From the NCBI RefSeq assembly GCF_030867095.1, contig NC_081824.1:303692956-303756955 (forward strand): a DNA stretch of 64,000 nt, read 5' to 3'. The translations under genes and the position numbers were made by a program. Position 1 is the first letter of the stretch. Every line of letters begins with the position of its first letter. This document shows positions 20,756 to 31,774 of the stretch, piece after piece. Source of the DNA: Alligator mississippiensis. Its lineage: Eukaryota > Chordata > Crocodylia > Alligatoridae. The notes under the pieces were generated by a model that worked only from the letters and a program-made list of their open reading frames with translations, did no database searches and was not told the DNA's origin.

Positions 20756-23062
20756 CATAGATTCATAGATGTTAGGGTCGGAAGGGACCTCAATAGATCA
20801 TCAAGTCCGACCCCCTGCGTAAGCAGGAAAGAGTGCTGGGTCTAGATGACCCCAGCTAGATACTCATCTAACCTTCTCTTGAAGACCCCCAGGGTAGGGG
20901 AGAGCACCACCTCCCTTGGGAGCCCGTTCCAGACCTTGGCCACTCGAACTGTGAAGAAGTTCTTCCTTATGTCCAGTCTAAATCTGCTCTCTACTAGCTT
21001 GTGGCCATTGTTTCTTGTAACCCCCGGGGACGCCTTGGTGAATAAATCCTCACCAATTCCCTTCTGTGCCCCCGTGATGAACTTATAGGCAGCTACAAGG
21101 TTGCCTCTCAACCTTCTCTTGCGGAGGCTGAAAAGGTCCAGTTTCTCTAGTCTCTCCTCGTAGGGCTTGGTCTGCAGGCCCTTGACCATACGAGTTGCCC
21201 TTCTCTGTACCCTCTCCAGGTTATCTGCATCCTTCTTGAAGTGTGGCGCCCAGAATTGCACGCAGTACTCCAACTGCGGTCTGACCAACACCCTATAGAG
21301 GGGAAGTATCACCTCCCTGGACCTATTTGTCATGCATCTGCTGATGCACGATAAAGTGCCATTGGCTTTTCTGATGGCTTTGTCACACTGCCGACTCATG
21401 TTCATCTTGGAGTCCACTAGGACTCCAAGTTCCCTTTCCACCTCTGTGCCACCCAGCAGGTCATTCCCTAGGCTGTAGGTGTGCTGGACATTTTTCCTCC
21501 CTAGGTGCAGCACTTTGCATTTCTCCTTGTTGAACTGCATCCTGTTGTTTTCTGCCCACTTGTCCAACCTATCCAGGTCTGCCTGCAGCTGTTCCCTGCC
21601 CTCCGGCGTGTCCACTTCTCCCCATAGCTTTGTGTCATCTGCAAACTTGGACAGAGTACATTTCACTCCCACGTCCAAGTCGCTGATGAAGACATTAAAG
21701 AGTATCGGTCCAAGGACCGAACCCTGCGGGACCCCACTGCCCACACCCTTCCAGGTCGAGACCGACCCATCCACCATGACTCTTTGGGTGCGACCCTCTA
21801 GCCAATTCGCCACCCACCGGACTGTGCAGTCATCCACATCACAGCCTCTTAACTTGTTCACCAGTATGGGGTGGGATACCGTATCGAAGGCCTTCCTGAA
21901 GTCTAAGTATACGACATCCACCCCTCCTCCTGTGTCCAGGCGTTTCGTAACCTGGTCATAGAAAGAGACTAGGTTGGTCAGGCACGATCTGCCCGCCACA
22001 AACCCATGCTGGTTTCCCCTCAGCATAATTTGTCCTGCCGGGCTCTCACAAATGTGAGCCTTGATAATTTTTTCAAATACTTTACCAAGGATGGAGGTGA
22101 GACTGACCGGCCTATAGTTGCCCGGGTCCTCCTTCCTCCCCTTTTTGAAAATGGGGACCACGTTAGCCCTTTTCCAGTCCTCCGGGACTTGGCCCGTGCG
22201 CCACAAGCATTCGAATATTCCCGCCAGTGGCTCTGCAATGACGTCGGCCAGTGCCTTCAGCACCCTCGGATGGAGCCCATCCGGGCCTGCCGACTTAAAG
22301 GCATCCAGTTCTTCCAAATGACTCTGCACCACCTCAGGATCTACGCATGGAAGTCTGGCGCCTTGCTGCTGCCTCTCTACAACCCCAGTGAGAGACTTGT
22401 CGTGCCCCTCACTTAGGAACACTGAGGCAAAGAACTCGTTGAGGAGTTCAGCCTTGTCCCCCCTATCTGTCACCAATTGTTTCTGCCCATTTAGCAGCGG
22501 TCCTATTCCTCCCTGGGCCTTCCTTTTACTCCCAATATATCTAAAAAACAATTTCTTGTTGTCCTTTACTTGGGTTGCCATCCTCAGCTCCATGGTAGCT
22601 TTGGCCCTCCTAACTGCCTCCCTACAAGCACGAGCAGAGGAGGTATATTCATCTTTAGTGATCTCACCCTGTTTCCACTTTTTATGTGCTCCCCTTTTGG
22701 CCCTTAGGCTGCCCTGGATTTCTCTGGTCAGCCATGGAAGCCTCCTGGCCCCTTTCCCTCTTTTGCCTCGCTTGGGGATCGTCTTGCTTTGTGCCCAAAG
22801 GATCATTTCCTTTAGGCACAGCCACCCTTCTTGGGCACCCATCCCATCAAAACTCCTACTCTGCAGTGCTTCCTTGACTAATCGCCTGAGTGCAATGAGA
22901 TCAGCTTTCCTAAAGTCTAGCACTTTCACCCTACTAGTTACCTTACCCACTCGCCGTCTTATGTTGAATTCTATTATAAGGTGATCACTGTCTCCCAGAT
23001 AGCTACCGATCTGGAGGTCCCCTATCATGTCATCTCCCGTTGCCAATACCAGATCCAGTATG
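20756..23062 (-). mobile_element. young CR1 LINE inserted in the Harbinger transposase
   Basis: The 3' end is at 20756 (CATAGATTCATAGATG on the plus strand) and the 5' truncation is near 23062, within the endonuclease domain. GGTC occurs at both edges (20752-20755 and 23062-23065), a possible short target duplication. The insertion separates FNCCLGW from THALVEHTFG of the transposase. Confidence 0.92.
20842..23062 (-). CDS. CR1 ORF2, endonuclease C-terminus plus reverse transcriptase, open
   Basis: About 740 codons without a stop remain. Seen in order are LDLVLATGDD and GDSDHLIIEF (end of the AP-like endonuclease, with the SDH catalytic block), the linker with LPWLTREIQGSLR, FFRYIGSKRK and GPDGLHPRVLK, the RT core IFKKG, YRPVSLTSILGK, GFVAGRSCLTNL and VVYLDFRKAFDTVSH, then [25 protein letters not shown] (21645-21634) and the C-terminal [14 protein letters not shown]. 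The first part of the endonuclease is missing, so the copy cannot retrotranspose on its own. The frame as displayed runs on to 23127 into Harbinger sequence. The lack of any stop marks it as young. Confidence 0.92.
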
Positions 23063-23968
23063 GTCCAACCCAGGCAGCAATTAAAGTAGGCCTGGTGAAG
23101 ATCCAGCTGGCCAGTGTAGGGCCACATGAGCCAAGGAAGAAGCAGGTAGGGTCCCAGATGAGGAGAGGCAGGTCCACCATGGTATCCAGCTGCAGGTCTG
23201 GCACCCCCAGCTTGAAGCAGCTGATCTGCATTAGGGCTGGCAGAGCAGAGTCCCTGAAGATGTGGACATCATGGGCGCTGCCCGTCCAGCCGTTGCTCAC
23301 ATGCATGAAGGCCTCACAGTGGTCCAGGATGGCCTTGAACACCACAGAGTGAAAGTCCCACTAGTTGTAATGGAGTGGGCAATGTGGGGTGGGCAGGTGA
23401 TGGGGATGTGGGTCCCATCCAAAGCCCCAATGCACTGGGGAATCCCAGGGCACAGAACCCCGCCACCACCGCTGTGCGGTCATGCACATGGAACACAGTG
23501 TCCTCCAGCGTGTCCTGGGGACACTGCACACCTCCAGGACGGCCTCCCCAGTGGCAGTCTTGCCTATGCCAAACAATACTATAGGCTGACGTACCATAGG
23601 GCAAGGGCCAGCAGGGTGTCCACAGGGAAAGGTGGCTGCATGCCACCCAGGAGTGGCCAGAGCTGCTCCAGGAGATCCCAGAAGGTGGCCCTGGTCATGC
23701 AGAATGAACCCAACCACAGCTTGTCATCCAAGGTCTGCTGGATGATGTGTACCCACCAGTCCTGGGAGGTAGCTGGCCAGGGATTAGTGAGCAGGGCTGG
23801 CTTTTGAAAAGGGCTGCTGGCTACTGGCAGCTGCAGCCAGATCCTGGCAATCCCCTCGGTGGCGACAGGAGCCCATTGCAGGACCCTGGGAAGTGGGAGC
23901 AGATTGGCAGCAAATCTATTTCCACTTCTCTGCACATGTAGATGTATGCCTGGGACCATTTTTTGCAA
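23063..23968 (-). pseudogene. Harbinger transposase, N-terminal and DDE-core piece
   Basis: Reading leftward from 23968, DDKLWLGSFCMTRATFWDLL resembles the N-terminal F.MS..TF..L block of Harbinger transposases. A frameshifted stretch near 23440-23420 corresponds to the DGTHIP block holding the first aspartate. WTGSAHDVHIFRDSALPALM is the HD block with the second aspartate. The PWLM.PYTG..D...FN block precedes the CR1. At least two frameshifts disrupt the gene. The glutamate block is in the piece at 20456-20755. Known function: DDE transposase acting with a MYB/SANT-like partner in the nucleus. Confidence 0.8.
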
Positions 23969-24035
23969 GTAATTTACTCATGAGAAAACTGGCTCCACAT
24001 CAAATGTGTGTGTAGACATGCCCAGTAAGTGTCAC

Positions 24036-24158
24036 TGTCTACACGTGCAAATGCTTAGTGCACATGAATTTGCTCTAATCTTGAGTAAATTTGCTACCTG
24101 CAAATGCAAGTATCATATTTATTCTAGATTACTTACTGCACAGTAGCACGTGTAGACA
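24036..24158. mobile_element. 123-bp MITE, copy a
   Basis: Perfect 13-bp terminal inverted repeats TGTCTACACGTGC/GCACGTGTAGACA bound an AT-rich interior containing TTTGCTACCTGCAAATGC. A similar element of the same length lies at 26081-26204. It abuts the right end of the Harbinger element. Confidence 0.85.
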
Positions 24159-24159
24159 T

Positions 24160-24189
24160 CTGACCAGGAGCAAATGTGCTCCTGGTCAG
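24160..24189. repeat. 13-bp-arm hairpin
   Basis: CTGACCAGGAGCA and TGCTCCTGGTCAG are perfect reverse complements around a 4-base loop, directly after the MITE. CTGACCAGGAG occurs again at 26060-26070 just before MITE copy b, so the two loci may be ends of one larger element. Confidence 0.8.
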
Positions 24190-26080
24190 CCAGGCAGCAG
24201 GAGGTGGGAGATTGTTCCCTGACCTGGGAACTGCCTGCTGCCATGGTAGGCTCCACAATCAGAGCCTGGGTGGGGGCTATGTGCCTCTGCCCTGGCAGCA
24301 GGGAGCTCCCAGCCTCTGCTTTACGATTGGGGAACAGGGGCTGGGAGATCCTTATCTTTATAAGGATCTGTTTATACGATCTCTAGCCTGGGCCCCCTGA
24401 CCATGGGGCTCAGGCTGGGAGTTAAGGATATCCCAGCCCCAGTCTCGCGATTGTGGAATGGGGCCTGGGAGCACCCTGATACCAAGGCAGGGGAATATTG
24501 TCCCTGCCCTGGCAGCAGATAGCTCCCAGGGACAGGGAGCAGTGTCCCAGCCCCTGCCAGGAGATAGCTGTGTCCTGGCCCCATGCTTCCTGCCAGCCCC
24601 TGGGCTAGCACCTGGTTGCTGCAGGGGCCCGGTGCAGCTAGGAGCAGCAAATCTGCTCCTGCATCCATGCACAGTTAGATGCGTGCCTGGAGGGGGTGAG
24701 GGGAGAGTCTTTTCATGGCCAATCACCAACCAGGGAGTGTCCCCCTGCAACTGGACACTAAGCCCGGAAGTGCCAACAGCACTTCTCGGGGGGTCACCAG
24801 CTCTCTGCCTGCCCCCTCCTACCCATTGCCTAAACCGAGAGCATTTGCTTTCAGGGGGGGGCACCAGCACTCTCAGGGGGTGCACATGCACCCCTGTGTA
24901 CCCCCTACATGTTGCCTATGGTCCTGGGGCAGCATATGGCAGCTCTCTCTCCATAGTCTCTGCCTCTCCACACCATGGCTGCTCCAGCCCCTGCCCCTGG
25001 CAATGACAGCCAGTACCTTGGGCTCCTGCTGGTCATGGTGCTGGCCCCAATTGGCCCAAGCAGGCGCCCTCACCTAGGCCTCAGGTAAGCCTCACATCCA
25101 CCAATGAGGGCCAGGGCACCAGGTGCAAGAGGCACTGGCTGACCACCTCCTCCTGCACTCCCCACTGTAGCCCACCTGAACAGTCACCCATGGATCCCTG
25201 CCCCACCACCCATCCCCAGCAACATGCTCACTGCAGACGATTCTCCAGAAAACACTTTATTCCCCTCACAGAAACAGACCTCCCCTCTCCCTCCCCAACA
25301 ACAGATCCTGTGCTCCTCTACTTGTGGACAGTCCTTAACCTTTATGCAGCACTGGCACACCAACCAGTCATACCCACGCTCCTGCATATGGCCTGGCAGC
25401 CCATCATAAATGTGGGCAATGGAGCGCCCACCCTGTGCAAACTGGCTGAGCACCTCAGCCTCGACCCACAGTGCCACGAGGTTGCGGTCTTGTCCAGCAA
25501 CCAGTTGGGGCTGTGGAAGGCAATGTGGTTTCTGCAGTATGGCTCCAGTGTGGCTCCTGTGATAGGTCTCTGGGCCTCTGCACAGCTGTCCTGGTGCTGC
25601 TGGGCCTGAGCACCAGCCTGCAGTGCCCAGCACAGGGGCACGGCATGGGACTGGTAGCTGTGTGGTGAGGCAGTGCCAGGCAGCAGCTGCAGGGTCTGAG
25701 CAGGCTGCTGGAGGTCACCTGCAGCCAGGTGGAGCTGGTCCCAGTAGCCAGGAGCTGGCTGTAGCTGGCTCCAGGTGCTGGTAGGTACGTACAGCACCCT
25801 GCAGGGCTGGATGGCATGGCCCTGGCAGCCACACAGCACTGTGGTGCCAGGGAACAGCACCAGGGTTCAGGCAGGCTGCCTGAGCTGCCCTGCAGCCTGT
25901 GCTGGTGGTCACAGTGCTCAGGTGTGGCCACAGGCTGCCTGCATGTGCCCCCGGGCTCCAGAGTGCCTACAGGCTTTTAAGGGCTGGGGACTGGGGCTGG
26001 AGAGGCTCCCAGCCCTGGGGCCCTGGGCCTGTGCTGAGGCTGGCACCCTAATGGCAGGGCTGACCAGGAGTCCCACTCAG
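24190..26080. mobile_element. Harbinger-derived element carrying a MYB/SANT-like gene
   Basis: Positions 25100-25290, read on the minus strand, match 20331-20510 (AATAAA-like site, GCAGTGAGCATG(G/T)TGCTGGGG, GGTGGTCAGCCAGTGCCTC). This places the segment in the same family as the Harbinger element to the left, in inverted orientation. No transposase core is found. The segment is bracketed by the 123-bp MITEs and by CTGACCAGGAG words. It is probably an internally deleted relative. Confidence 0.6.
25184..25633 (-). pseudogene. Harbinger MYB/SANT-like accessory protein (likely decayed)
   Basis: Within this 149-residue minus-strand frame, residues about 55-105 read LVALWVEAEVLSQFAQGG, then HIYDGLP, then YDWLVCQCCIKVKD. 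The pattern W..EAE.L, I(Y)..L, M...G and QC..K.K matches the trihelix MYB/SANT-like domain of the second Harbinger protein. Known role: binds the transposon ends and brings the transposase into the nucleus. The normal N-terminus is unclear, and the frame runs into the shared 3' region, so I call it a probable remnant. In intact elements the two genes often converge, which agrees with the shared tail lying between them. Confidence 0.6.
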
Positions 26081-26204
26081 CATCTACACATGCACTACTA
26101 CGTAGTAATTACTTGTAAGTTTGCTACTTGCATTTGTAGGTACTACATTTACTCATGTTTATTTAGAGCAGTTTACCACACAGCAAGCATGTGCACATGT
26201 AGAC
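26081..26204. mobile_element. 123-bp MITE, copy b
   Basis: The ends CATCTACACATGCAC and GTGCACATGTAGA are inverted repeats. The interior TTTGCTACTTGCATTTGTAG matches the interior of copy a at 24036-24158. Divergence is higher than in copy a. Confidence 0.7.
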
Positions 26205-27035
26205 TCACATACTTACTTTGCAGTTAACTGCTCTACTGTGAAGCAAAGTGTCTTTTATAGATGCGCCCCAGGATACCTAGTTTATGGATCAAAAATAGCC
26301 TTAGACAGGAGATAGGTGCCTAAACACTTTGCTCAGCCAAGATGGGGGCAATTCTGGGCATACTCAGTAGCTATCCCTTAAGTGTCTTAAGTATTTTTTT
26401 CCAATTAGAACTTAGCACCTACATGACTTAGGTAGGGTTTCTATGACTCACCCCTATAGATTTAAATTTTACCTAAATTCCATTTTTGAAGCCTAAGTTC
26501 CTTTGTGAGCCTTACCCTTAAACAATTGCAAAATGAATACAACATGCTATCAGGGTAGTATCATTTTACACCCAATTTAAGTACATGTAAAAGGTTTACC
26601 AAGATGCAAGACAATGGTGAATTGCATTTATGGTCCTATAAAGTCAGAATTCTTAAATTAAAAGAGATATATTGTAGTTTGTAATTGAAATCCATTGTCA
26701 CATTAGTAGGATACAAAGGATAGGGCACAGTTCCAACAGCAATTCCTGAGGTAATTTGGCTTTACCCCTTAGTGTCCTATTTTACTAATCCGGCACACTT
26801 CTGAAAGAACAGCCAAAAAGCTGGTAGTAGTATTTTGGAGATGTTTTCTTTCTAATATTTATTGGGATAATGGTATTTTTTATGCAGAATGGTCTATTTT
26901 CAAAGTAGTACAGAAACATCAACCATAAACACAGTAGCAAACATCTGTTCAGGGGTATTAGTGCATTTAAAGACAGGAAAGTTGCTAACGTATATATTTA
27001 AAGGGAGAAGTAGTATGAGAGTGATGTCATAGCCA
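26205..27035. other. AT-rich intergenic DNA
   Basis: The first 70 bp may belong to a larger MITE (CTTTTATAGATGCGCCCCAGG). The rest contains old TAGGTGCCTAA-type repeat words and nothing else I can name. Confidence 0.45.
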
Positions 27036-27552
27036 TGATGGTCCAGAAATTATGCAAGAGGCAAGAATTTCTTAGGGTGATATTTCTTATTGGGCCAACT
27101 ACATAGTTGGGATAAAGTTAGACAAGCTTTTGAATGACATTCTTTGTCATGACTCCGATCACAGAAAACCAGGCACAGCATTGTGAAACACAGCAGAGGG
27201 TAGAGGCTGAGACACATTCTCAGGGGTAACATACACACAATTAGCAGAAGAAAAAAAATGTAACTACCTGATGATTGAGGCCTATCAAAAGGGAGGAGGG
27301 TCAAGCTCACCTTCCTTGTGTGGAAAGAATGCAGGAGATGGATAAATTGTGTGTCATAAACCCAATACCAATGTTTAGTCCCTGGCTCTTAGCATCTAGC
27401 CAGCTTATAAATTTTTCTTCCCAAGTTGGCCTTTTAAAGGTGTTAGGTAAGTTTCTCTTGAGCATGAAGATAGTGAGGTCAGAGAGGGAGTGGTTGTTTT
27501 ATAAGAAATGTGCTCCTAATGGTATATGTATGTCTCCATCTTCTATATTTTT

Positions 27553-27808
27553 CTATGAGAGTTCATTTTGGTGCACAGTTTCACCCATATAGTTGCCGTG
27601 AGGACACTTGGTGCATTGGATCAAGTAAGGCACATTTTGGGAAAGGCATTTGTAGGAACCATAGATTCTGATTTTTTTTGTATGAGGACATTGATAGTAG
27701 TGGCAGTGGAATGTGCTGAAAGAGTAAGCATTTCTTACTCTGGCCAAGCTGTATTCCACTTGATGTTTGTTTGACTGGAAAGTTTGCTTCTGATAATGAG
27801 TTGGGCAA
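27553..27808 (-). pseudogene. PLE GIY-YIG endonuclease remnant
   Basis: Frame 27759-27553 reads YGSYKCLSQNVPYLIQCTKC and then GNYMGETVHQ. This matches the PLE endonuclease start: N-x-x-Y-L-I-x-C-x-x-C followed by the GxYxGET block. The coding continues out of frame to the right. The catalytic arginine and glutamate further on fall past the decayed end and cannot be confirmed. Confidence 0.8.
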
Positions 27809-28189
27809 GGTTAGGCAGGTTGTTTTAAAGCCAGGAATGCAGGGGATGGGTATGTAACTCTCAAGATCTGATTTTTGTAGATTATAGGCTGTAGTTGTTG
27901 GGTGGTCTGATCCAGTGTGGGGTGGTAGGTGACCATCAGGGATATGCAGTTGCAGGGGGGTTTCTTTTTGTATTGTAGCAGATTACTGCAGAGTATTTGG
28001 ATAGCTCTTTCAAATGAATGGTCTATTTCTCTACTGAAGTGTCTTTTTTGTATAAAGGTGGATTTTAAGCGGGTCAGATGGGCATCACAAGTGTTCTCCT
28101 CCAAGCAGATGTGGTGGTATCTGAGGATCTGACTGAAGATAACAGCTTATTTGGTATACTTGGGATGATTGTTGGTTTTGTGGACATGC

Positions 28190-28900
28190 ATATTGTGGTC
28201 TCTTGGTTTTCAATTTAAAGTGATTTGTAGGGTGTCATGCTGGATTTGGACCAGGATATGGACCATGGTATCTAGAAAGTTGATGTTAGTGTAGAAATAT
28301 TCCAGAGTAAGTTTGATCAAGGGGTGATAGTTGTTAAACCTGTGGTGGAAGTTAATAAATAGAAGTCCAGGTGTTCAGTCCAGTAACGAAAATATCATCT
28401 ATATAACACAGGTATAATGAAGGTTTGATGGTGCAGTTTTCTAGAAATTTTTCCTCCTGATGCCTCAAGAATAGGTTGAAATATTGAGGGGCCATCTTTG
28501 TCCCCATAGCTGTGCCCAAGATTTGAAGGAAATGATGATTGTTGAAAGTGAATTTGTTGTGTGTGAGGATGAAACAGATGATTTGTGCAACATGTTGTTG
28601 CAAATCTGAATCTACTCCATTTTCTCAAAGGTAGCTGTGCCCTCAAGGTGTAGGGTGTTAGCGAACAGGCTGATGACATCCATGGTTGCAAGTATGGCCT
28701 TCTCAGGGATGGTTGATGTTCTGAATTCTGTTGACGAAGTCTGGCATCTTATAAAAAACTTGGTTTTTGCATGACAACTAGTTTAGGATAGTTTCTATGA
28801 ATCCTGATAGCTCTTTGGTGAGGGTGCCACAATTGGATATGATGGATCTGGGGTTACCTTATTTGTGGATATTTGGGACCATAAAGGGAAAAGAAAGAAA
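28190..28900 (-). pseudogene. PLE reverse transcriptase remnant
   Basis: Frame 28603-28352 shows FILTHNKFTFNNHHFLQILG, then GTAMGTKMAP and LCYIDDIFVTG. The YIDD box is the catalytic aspartate pair of PLE reverse transcriptases, and GTAMG...AP precedes it as expected. The downstream NINFLDTMVHI block is at about 28300-28265. Upstream blocks are frameshifted. Confidence 0.85.
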
Positions 28901-29565
28901 AAATATATCTCTTCATTAAGAAACACTTTTTACAATAGGTCTTTCTTATTATGGACCAAAACAGTAATCTAGACACCTGAGTTCAGTTCCTAAGCTTAGG
29001 TCCTAAAAATCTTTGGGAAGAGGAAATTTTACTGTTTGACCAGGTTGAAAGAGCATTGATAGCTTCCAGAGAGAGCTATATCCCAGTATCCTTCTACTAG
29101 TGAGGGTCATAACACCATTATGTTATTGAGTAGGAGTACGTTAGTAAAATAAAAAGGAGGGAGAGTTTATAGAACACACATTGGGAAAAATAGAACTTTT
29201 TTATTATTCTAAACTACGATATCTTTGTTCTACATCATCTCTTTTTCTATTATTTTATTAAGAGTAATAAAAGAAGTAATAAAGATATATGTATATATAT
29301 TCAAACAGGTATTGTTATGCTGATGTAAAACTTAAGATGCACCATTAATATTTTAATCATGTAATAACATTTAATACTACAGCTTCCTTTGAAGGATGTT
29401 ATATCACAGATTTAAAACTAAAATTTTATAAATAAATCTTTGGCCCAGATTGTAATTTATTTTCCCCAAATAAATAAACATTGTTTAAGAATTTAGGTTG
29501 TGCATTTTAGAAAGTGCTGTATTTTTAGTAAAAAAGTCTATTTATTCTTAAGCACATGCTCGTTC
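28901..29565. other. AT-rich intergenic DNA
   Basis: No gene or repeat structure I can name, apart from short TA-rich runs (for example ATATATGTATATATAT near 29285). Confidence 0.5.
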
Positions 29566-29569
29566 ATAA

Positions 29570-29845
29570 ACACAGTGACCATATGTCCTGTTTTCACTGG
29601 GACAGTCTTATTTTAAACACCTGTCCTGGACAACTCATTGGTTTGATCAAATAAACGATTTTCAGCACAAAGTCTGGGACTGGTTTTTAAAACAGGAATG
29701 AACAAGTGAAAATGGGACTATTTCACTACCCCTCCCTCCAACCCTGCTCTTCATCATCAGCTTAAATCTTAGAGCTCAAAGACAGCTGTGCATGCCATAA
29801 AGCTGGGTGCTTCATTCTGAAACTAAGTAAATATGGTCAGCCTAC
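29570..29845. mobile_element. hAT-like MITE (GACCATATGTCC family)
   Basis: The left end CAGTGACCATATGTCCTGTT and the reverse complement of the right end TAGGCTGACCATATTT share GACCATAT. The left interior ACTGGGACAGTC is typical of this widespread family. The flanks CTCGTTCA and CTCATTCC match at 6 of 8, but the left end is a few bases displaced. Confidence 0.55.
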
Positions 29846-30336
29846 TCATTCCCATTTGAGGATGAATAGATGTCACAGCAACCTGGAAAACTATGATGTA
29901 GAGCCTTGTTATTCCTTGTGAACTGCACATTTTGGATCTACCTCACTCTGGGTGGGATCCTCCACACAGACTAGATCGCTCAGTTGCAGCCCTGTCTCCC
30001 AACTGTATTAGTGACACAAGCTTGGCATGGGTTTGGCACCACAGGAGTTTCCCTTCATGAGCCAGAGATAGCATAAGTTTGAAGTGACATAGGAACAGCA
30101 TCTTTCAAATAAAACATTAGTAATTTCTCAAAAATAAAAAATATTTATTACACATTTACATAATGAAAGGCCTAGGCATATACCATATTTCCTTACATGT
30201 AACCCACACCTTTTCCCATAATCAACTGGTGAAAATTGGGGTATGCACTGTATGCAAGAAATACAACTCTCCACAAGTCTGAAAATTTGGCAGTGGGGAG
30301 TAGTGGCAGTATGTTAGGACCCATGGCAATTAACCA
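29846..30336. other. intergenic DNA
   Basis: No gene. AT-rich with no defined repeat boundaries. Confidence 0.5.
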
Positions 30337-30512
30337 GGGGTGGGCAAAATATGGCCCACAGGCCAGATCCAGCCCATGGAGGGACTCTGTCCAGCCACAG
30401 TGGGCCCTTTGGTCCTACCTGGCCCAGGCACCATCCTGCCCCCCCCCTCCCCCCCACCAGCCCCATGTCTGGCCACTGAGGTACACTTATTTAAAAAGGT
30501 TGAAAACCCCTG
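30337..30512. mobile_element. hAT-like MITE (CAGGGGT ends)
   Basis: It starts CAGGGGTGGGCAAA and ends GGTTGAAAACCCCTG, with GGCCCACAGGCCAGATCC inside and a C-run (about 30440-30458). The flanks do not give an 8-bp duplication, so one end may be lost. Confidence 0.5.
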
Positions 30513-30599
30513 TACTAAATTACATTTCACTTCCCTATCCAGCCCCATCATCTCTTGCCTGCTACCACCTGAAAAATCCAGAAAAGGAGACATATCACA

Positions 30600-30868
30600 C
30601 ATGGAATGTTAGGACCTGCAGAAAATATTCACAGATGCATTTATTTTGCTGGGGCCTGAAGTCAGAGAATATGTACCCAAGAGCAGGTTGGAACAGGCTA
30701 ACAATCAGAGCAGTGAGGTTCTATAACAGCCTTCCAGTAGGAGTGGTGAGAACAAGCTAACTAGTCTTAATGGAGACTGGTAAATTTATGGGCTGGATTA
30801 TCTGACGTGTTGTCTATGATCGCAGGGAACAGGACTTGATGGAATAGAAAGTTTCTTCCAGTCCTGTG
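30600..30868 (+). mobile_element. LINE 3' end fragment (CR1-like)
   Basis: The frame encodes KYSQMHLFCWGLKSENMYPR, then FYNSLPVGVV, similar to the end of CR1-like ORF2 (the F/WN.LP..VV block). Downstream GGAACAGGACTTGATGGAAT resembles a CR1-like 3' UTR. The hAT element at 30869 inserted just after. Confidence 0.55.
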
Positions 30869-31306
30869 TAGGCTTACCACGTATCCAGGTTTTCCCAGAC
30901 ATGTCTTCTTTTTGGGTCCTCTGATCTCTGTCTAGGTAGTTTTTCAAAATATAAAGAAATGTATGGGATTTTGCTGGTAGAACTACATTTCCTGGCTTCC
31001 CTAGTGAGTTTGAATATTTACCAGGGATCCAAGTTTTCTGTGGAAAAATGCAGATTTTCCTCTTTAAAGGAGGAAACTGCAGGTTTCCCCTTGCAGGTTG
31101 GCAGCCTTTCTGCCTGCAAGTTGCTGCTTGGGGCAATTGTAGGCATGGGGCACCATGTGCATCTGCAAGTACATATGCACATGGCCAGTATACAGCCAGG
31201 AAGGGTGATGGGAGCAGCACCAGCAGTTGGATGCAGGTAAATCTATCAGAAGCAGGGCTTGGGGACTGTCCAGGGGGTTGGGTGTGGGGGGAGGGAAGTA
31301 GCATGC

Positions 31307-31307
<1 letters not shown>

Positions 31308-31343
<36 letters not shown>
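31308..31343 (+). repeat. (GT)n microsatellite
   Basis: An uninterrupted GT run of about 17 units lies within the hAT element. It could be polymorphic and prone to Z-DNA. Confidence 0.9.
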
Positions 31344-31344
<1 letters not shown>

Positions 31345-31774
31345 TAGGGGTGTGGAGGGGATGGGGGTGCAGGTACCTGCCAGTGCTGGGGAATGGTGTC
31401 CAGTGCTGGGGCTGTGGCAGGGCAAAGGAAGTAGAGGGGAGGTGCCTCCCCCTCTGGCAGGGAAAGGAAGTGGGGGTGGGGGGGCTTTGGAGGCAGCAGG
31501 GAGCTGCACAGCTAGGCCAGCAGCAGTGAAGCCAGTGCCCATGCTCACAGGGCAGGGTACCCAGGAGACACTACCGGGTGTGGGGGGGGGGGAGTTCAGG
31601 CTGCCGCCAAACTGCCTGGATCAATGCAGGAGCTCCAGCCAGGGCGGGGGGGTGCCACAGGCCTCCCCTCCTCCTCCTTTCACCCCCTCTCCAAATGAGC
31701 TGAGCTGCCACAGCAACCGCACTGTGGCCCAATCAGGATGGGGCAACTGGGGACCCCCTTTGGCAGGACTGGGG

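Larger units (their letters stand above)
20165..24030 (-). mobile_element. Harbinger (PIF/Harbinger) DNA transposon, split by a CR1
   Basis: Transposase pieces read on the minus strand: N-terminal region at 23968-23579, DDE core at about 23500-23065, and C-terminal region at 20758-20456. A young CR1 (20756-23062) lies between the last two. The right end carries TGTGTAGACATGCCC (24009-24023), similar to the TGTCTACA ends of neighbouring MITEs; the left boundary is not clear. The tail 20220-20520 recurs at 46200-46480 and, inverted, at 25100-25290, so the family has several copies here. Confidence 0.8.
27040..28900 (-). mobile_element. Penelope-like element (PLE), decayed
   Basis: Minus-strand pieces in order are: a PKIHK-like block and TLTKELSGFIETIL near 28880-28760, ATMDVI near 28690, reverse transcriptase at 28603-28352, the NFLDTMVHI block near 28280, a linker at 28104-27811 and a GIY-YIG-type endonuclease at 27808-27553. 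The tail 27040-27150 holds CCCAACTATGTAGTTGGCCC and is typical of PLE ends. Many frameshifts and stops show the copy is dead. PLEs are retroelements distinct from LINEs and LTR elements. Confidence 0.85.

Noticed and set aside
30337..30512. firm hAT insertion with target duplication
   Set aside because: The ends look right but the 8-bp flanks differ, so it is listed only as a hAT-like fragment.
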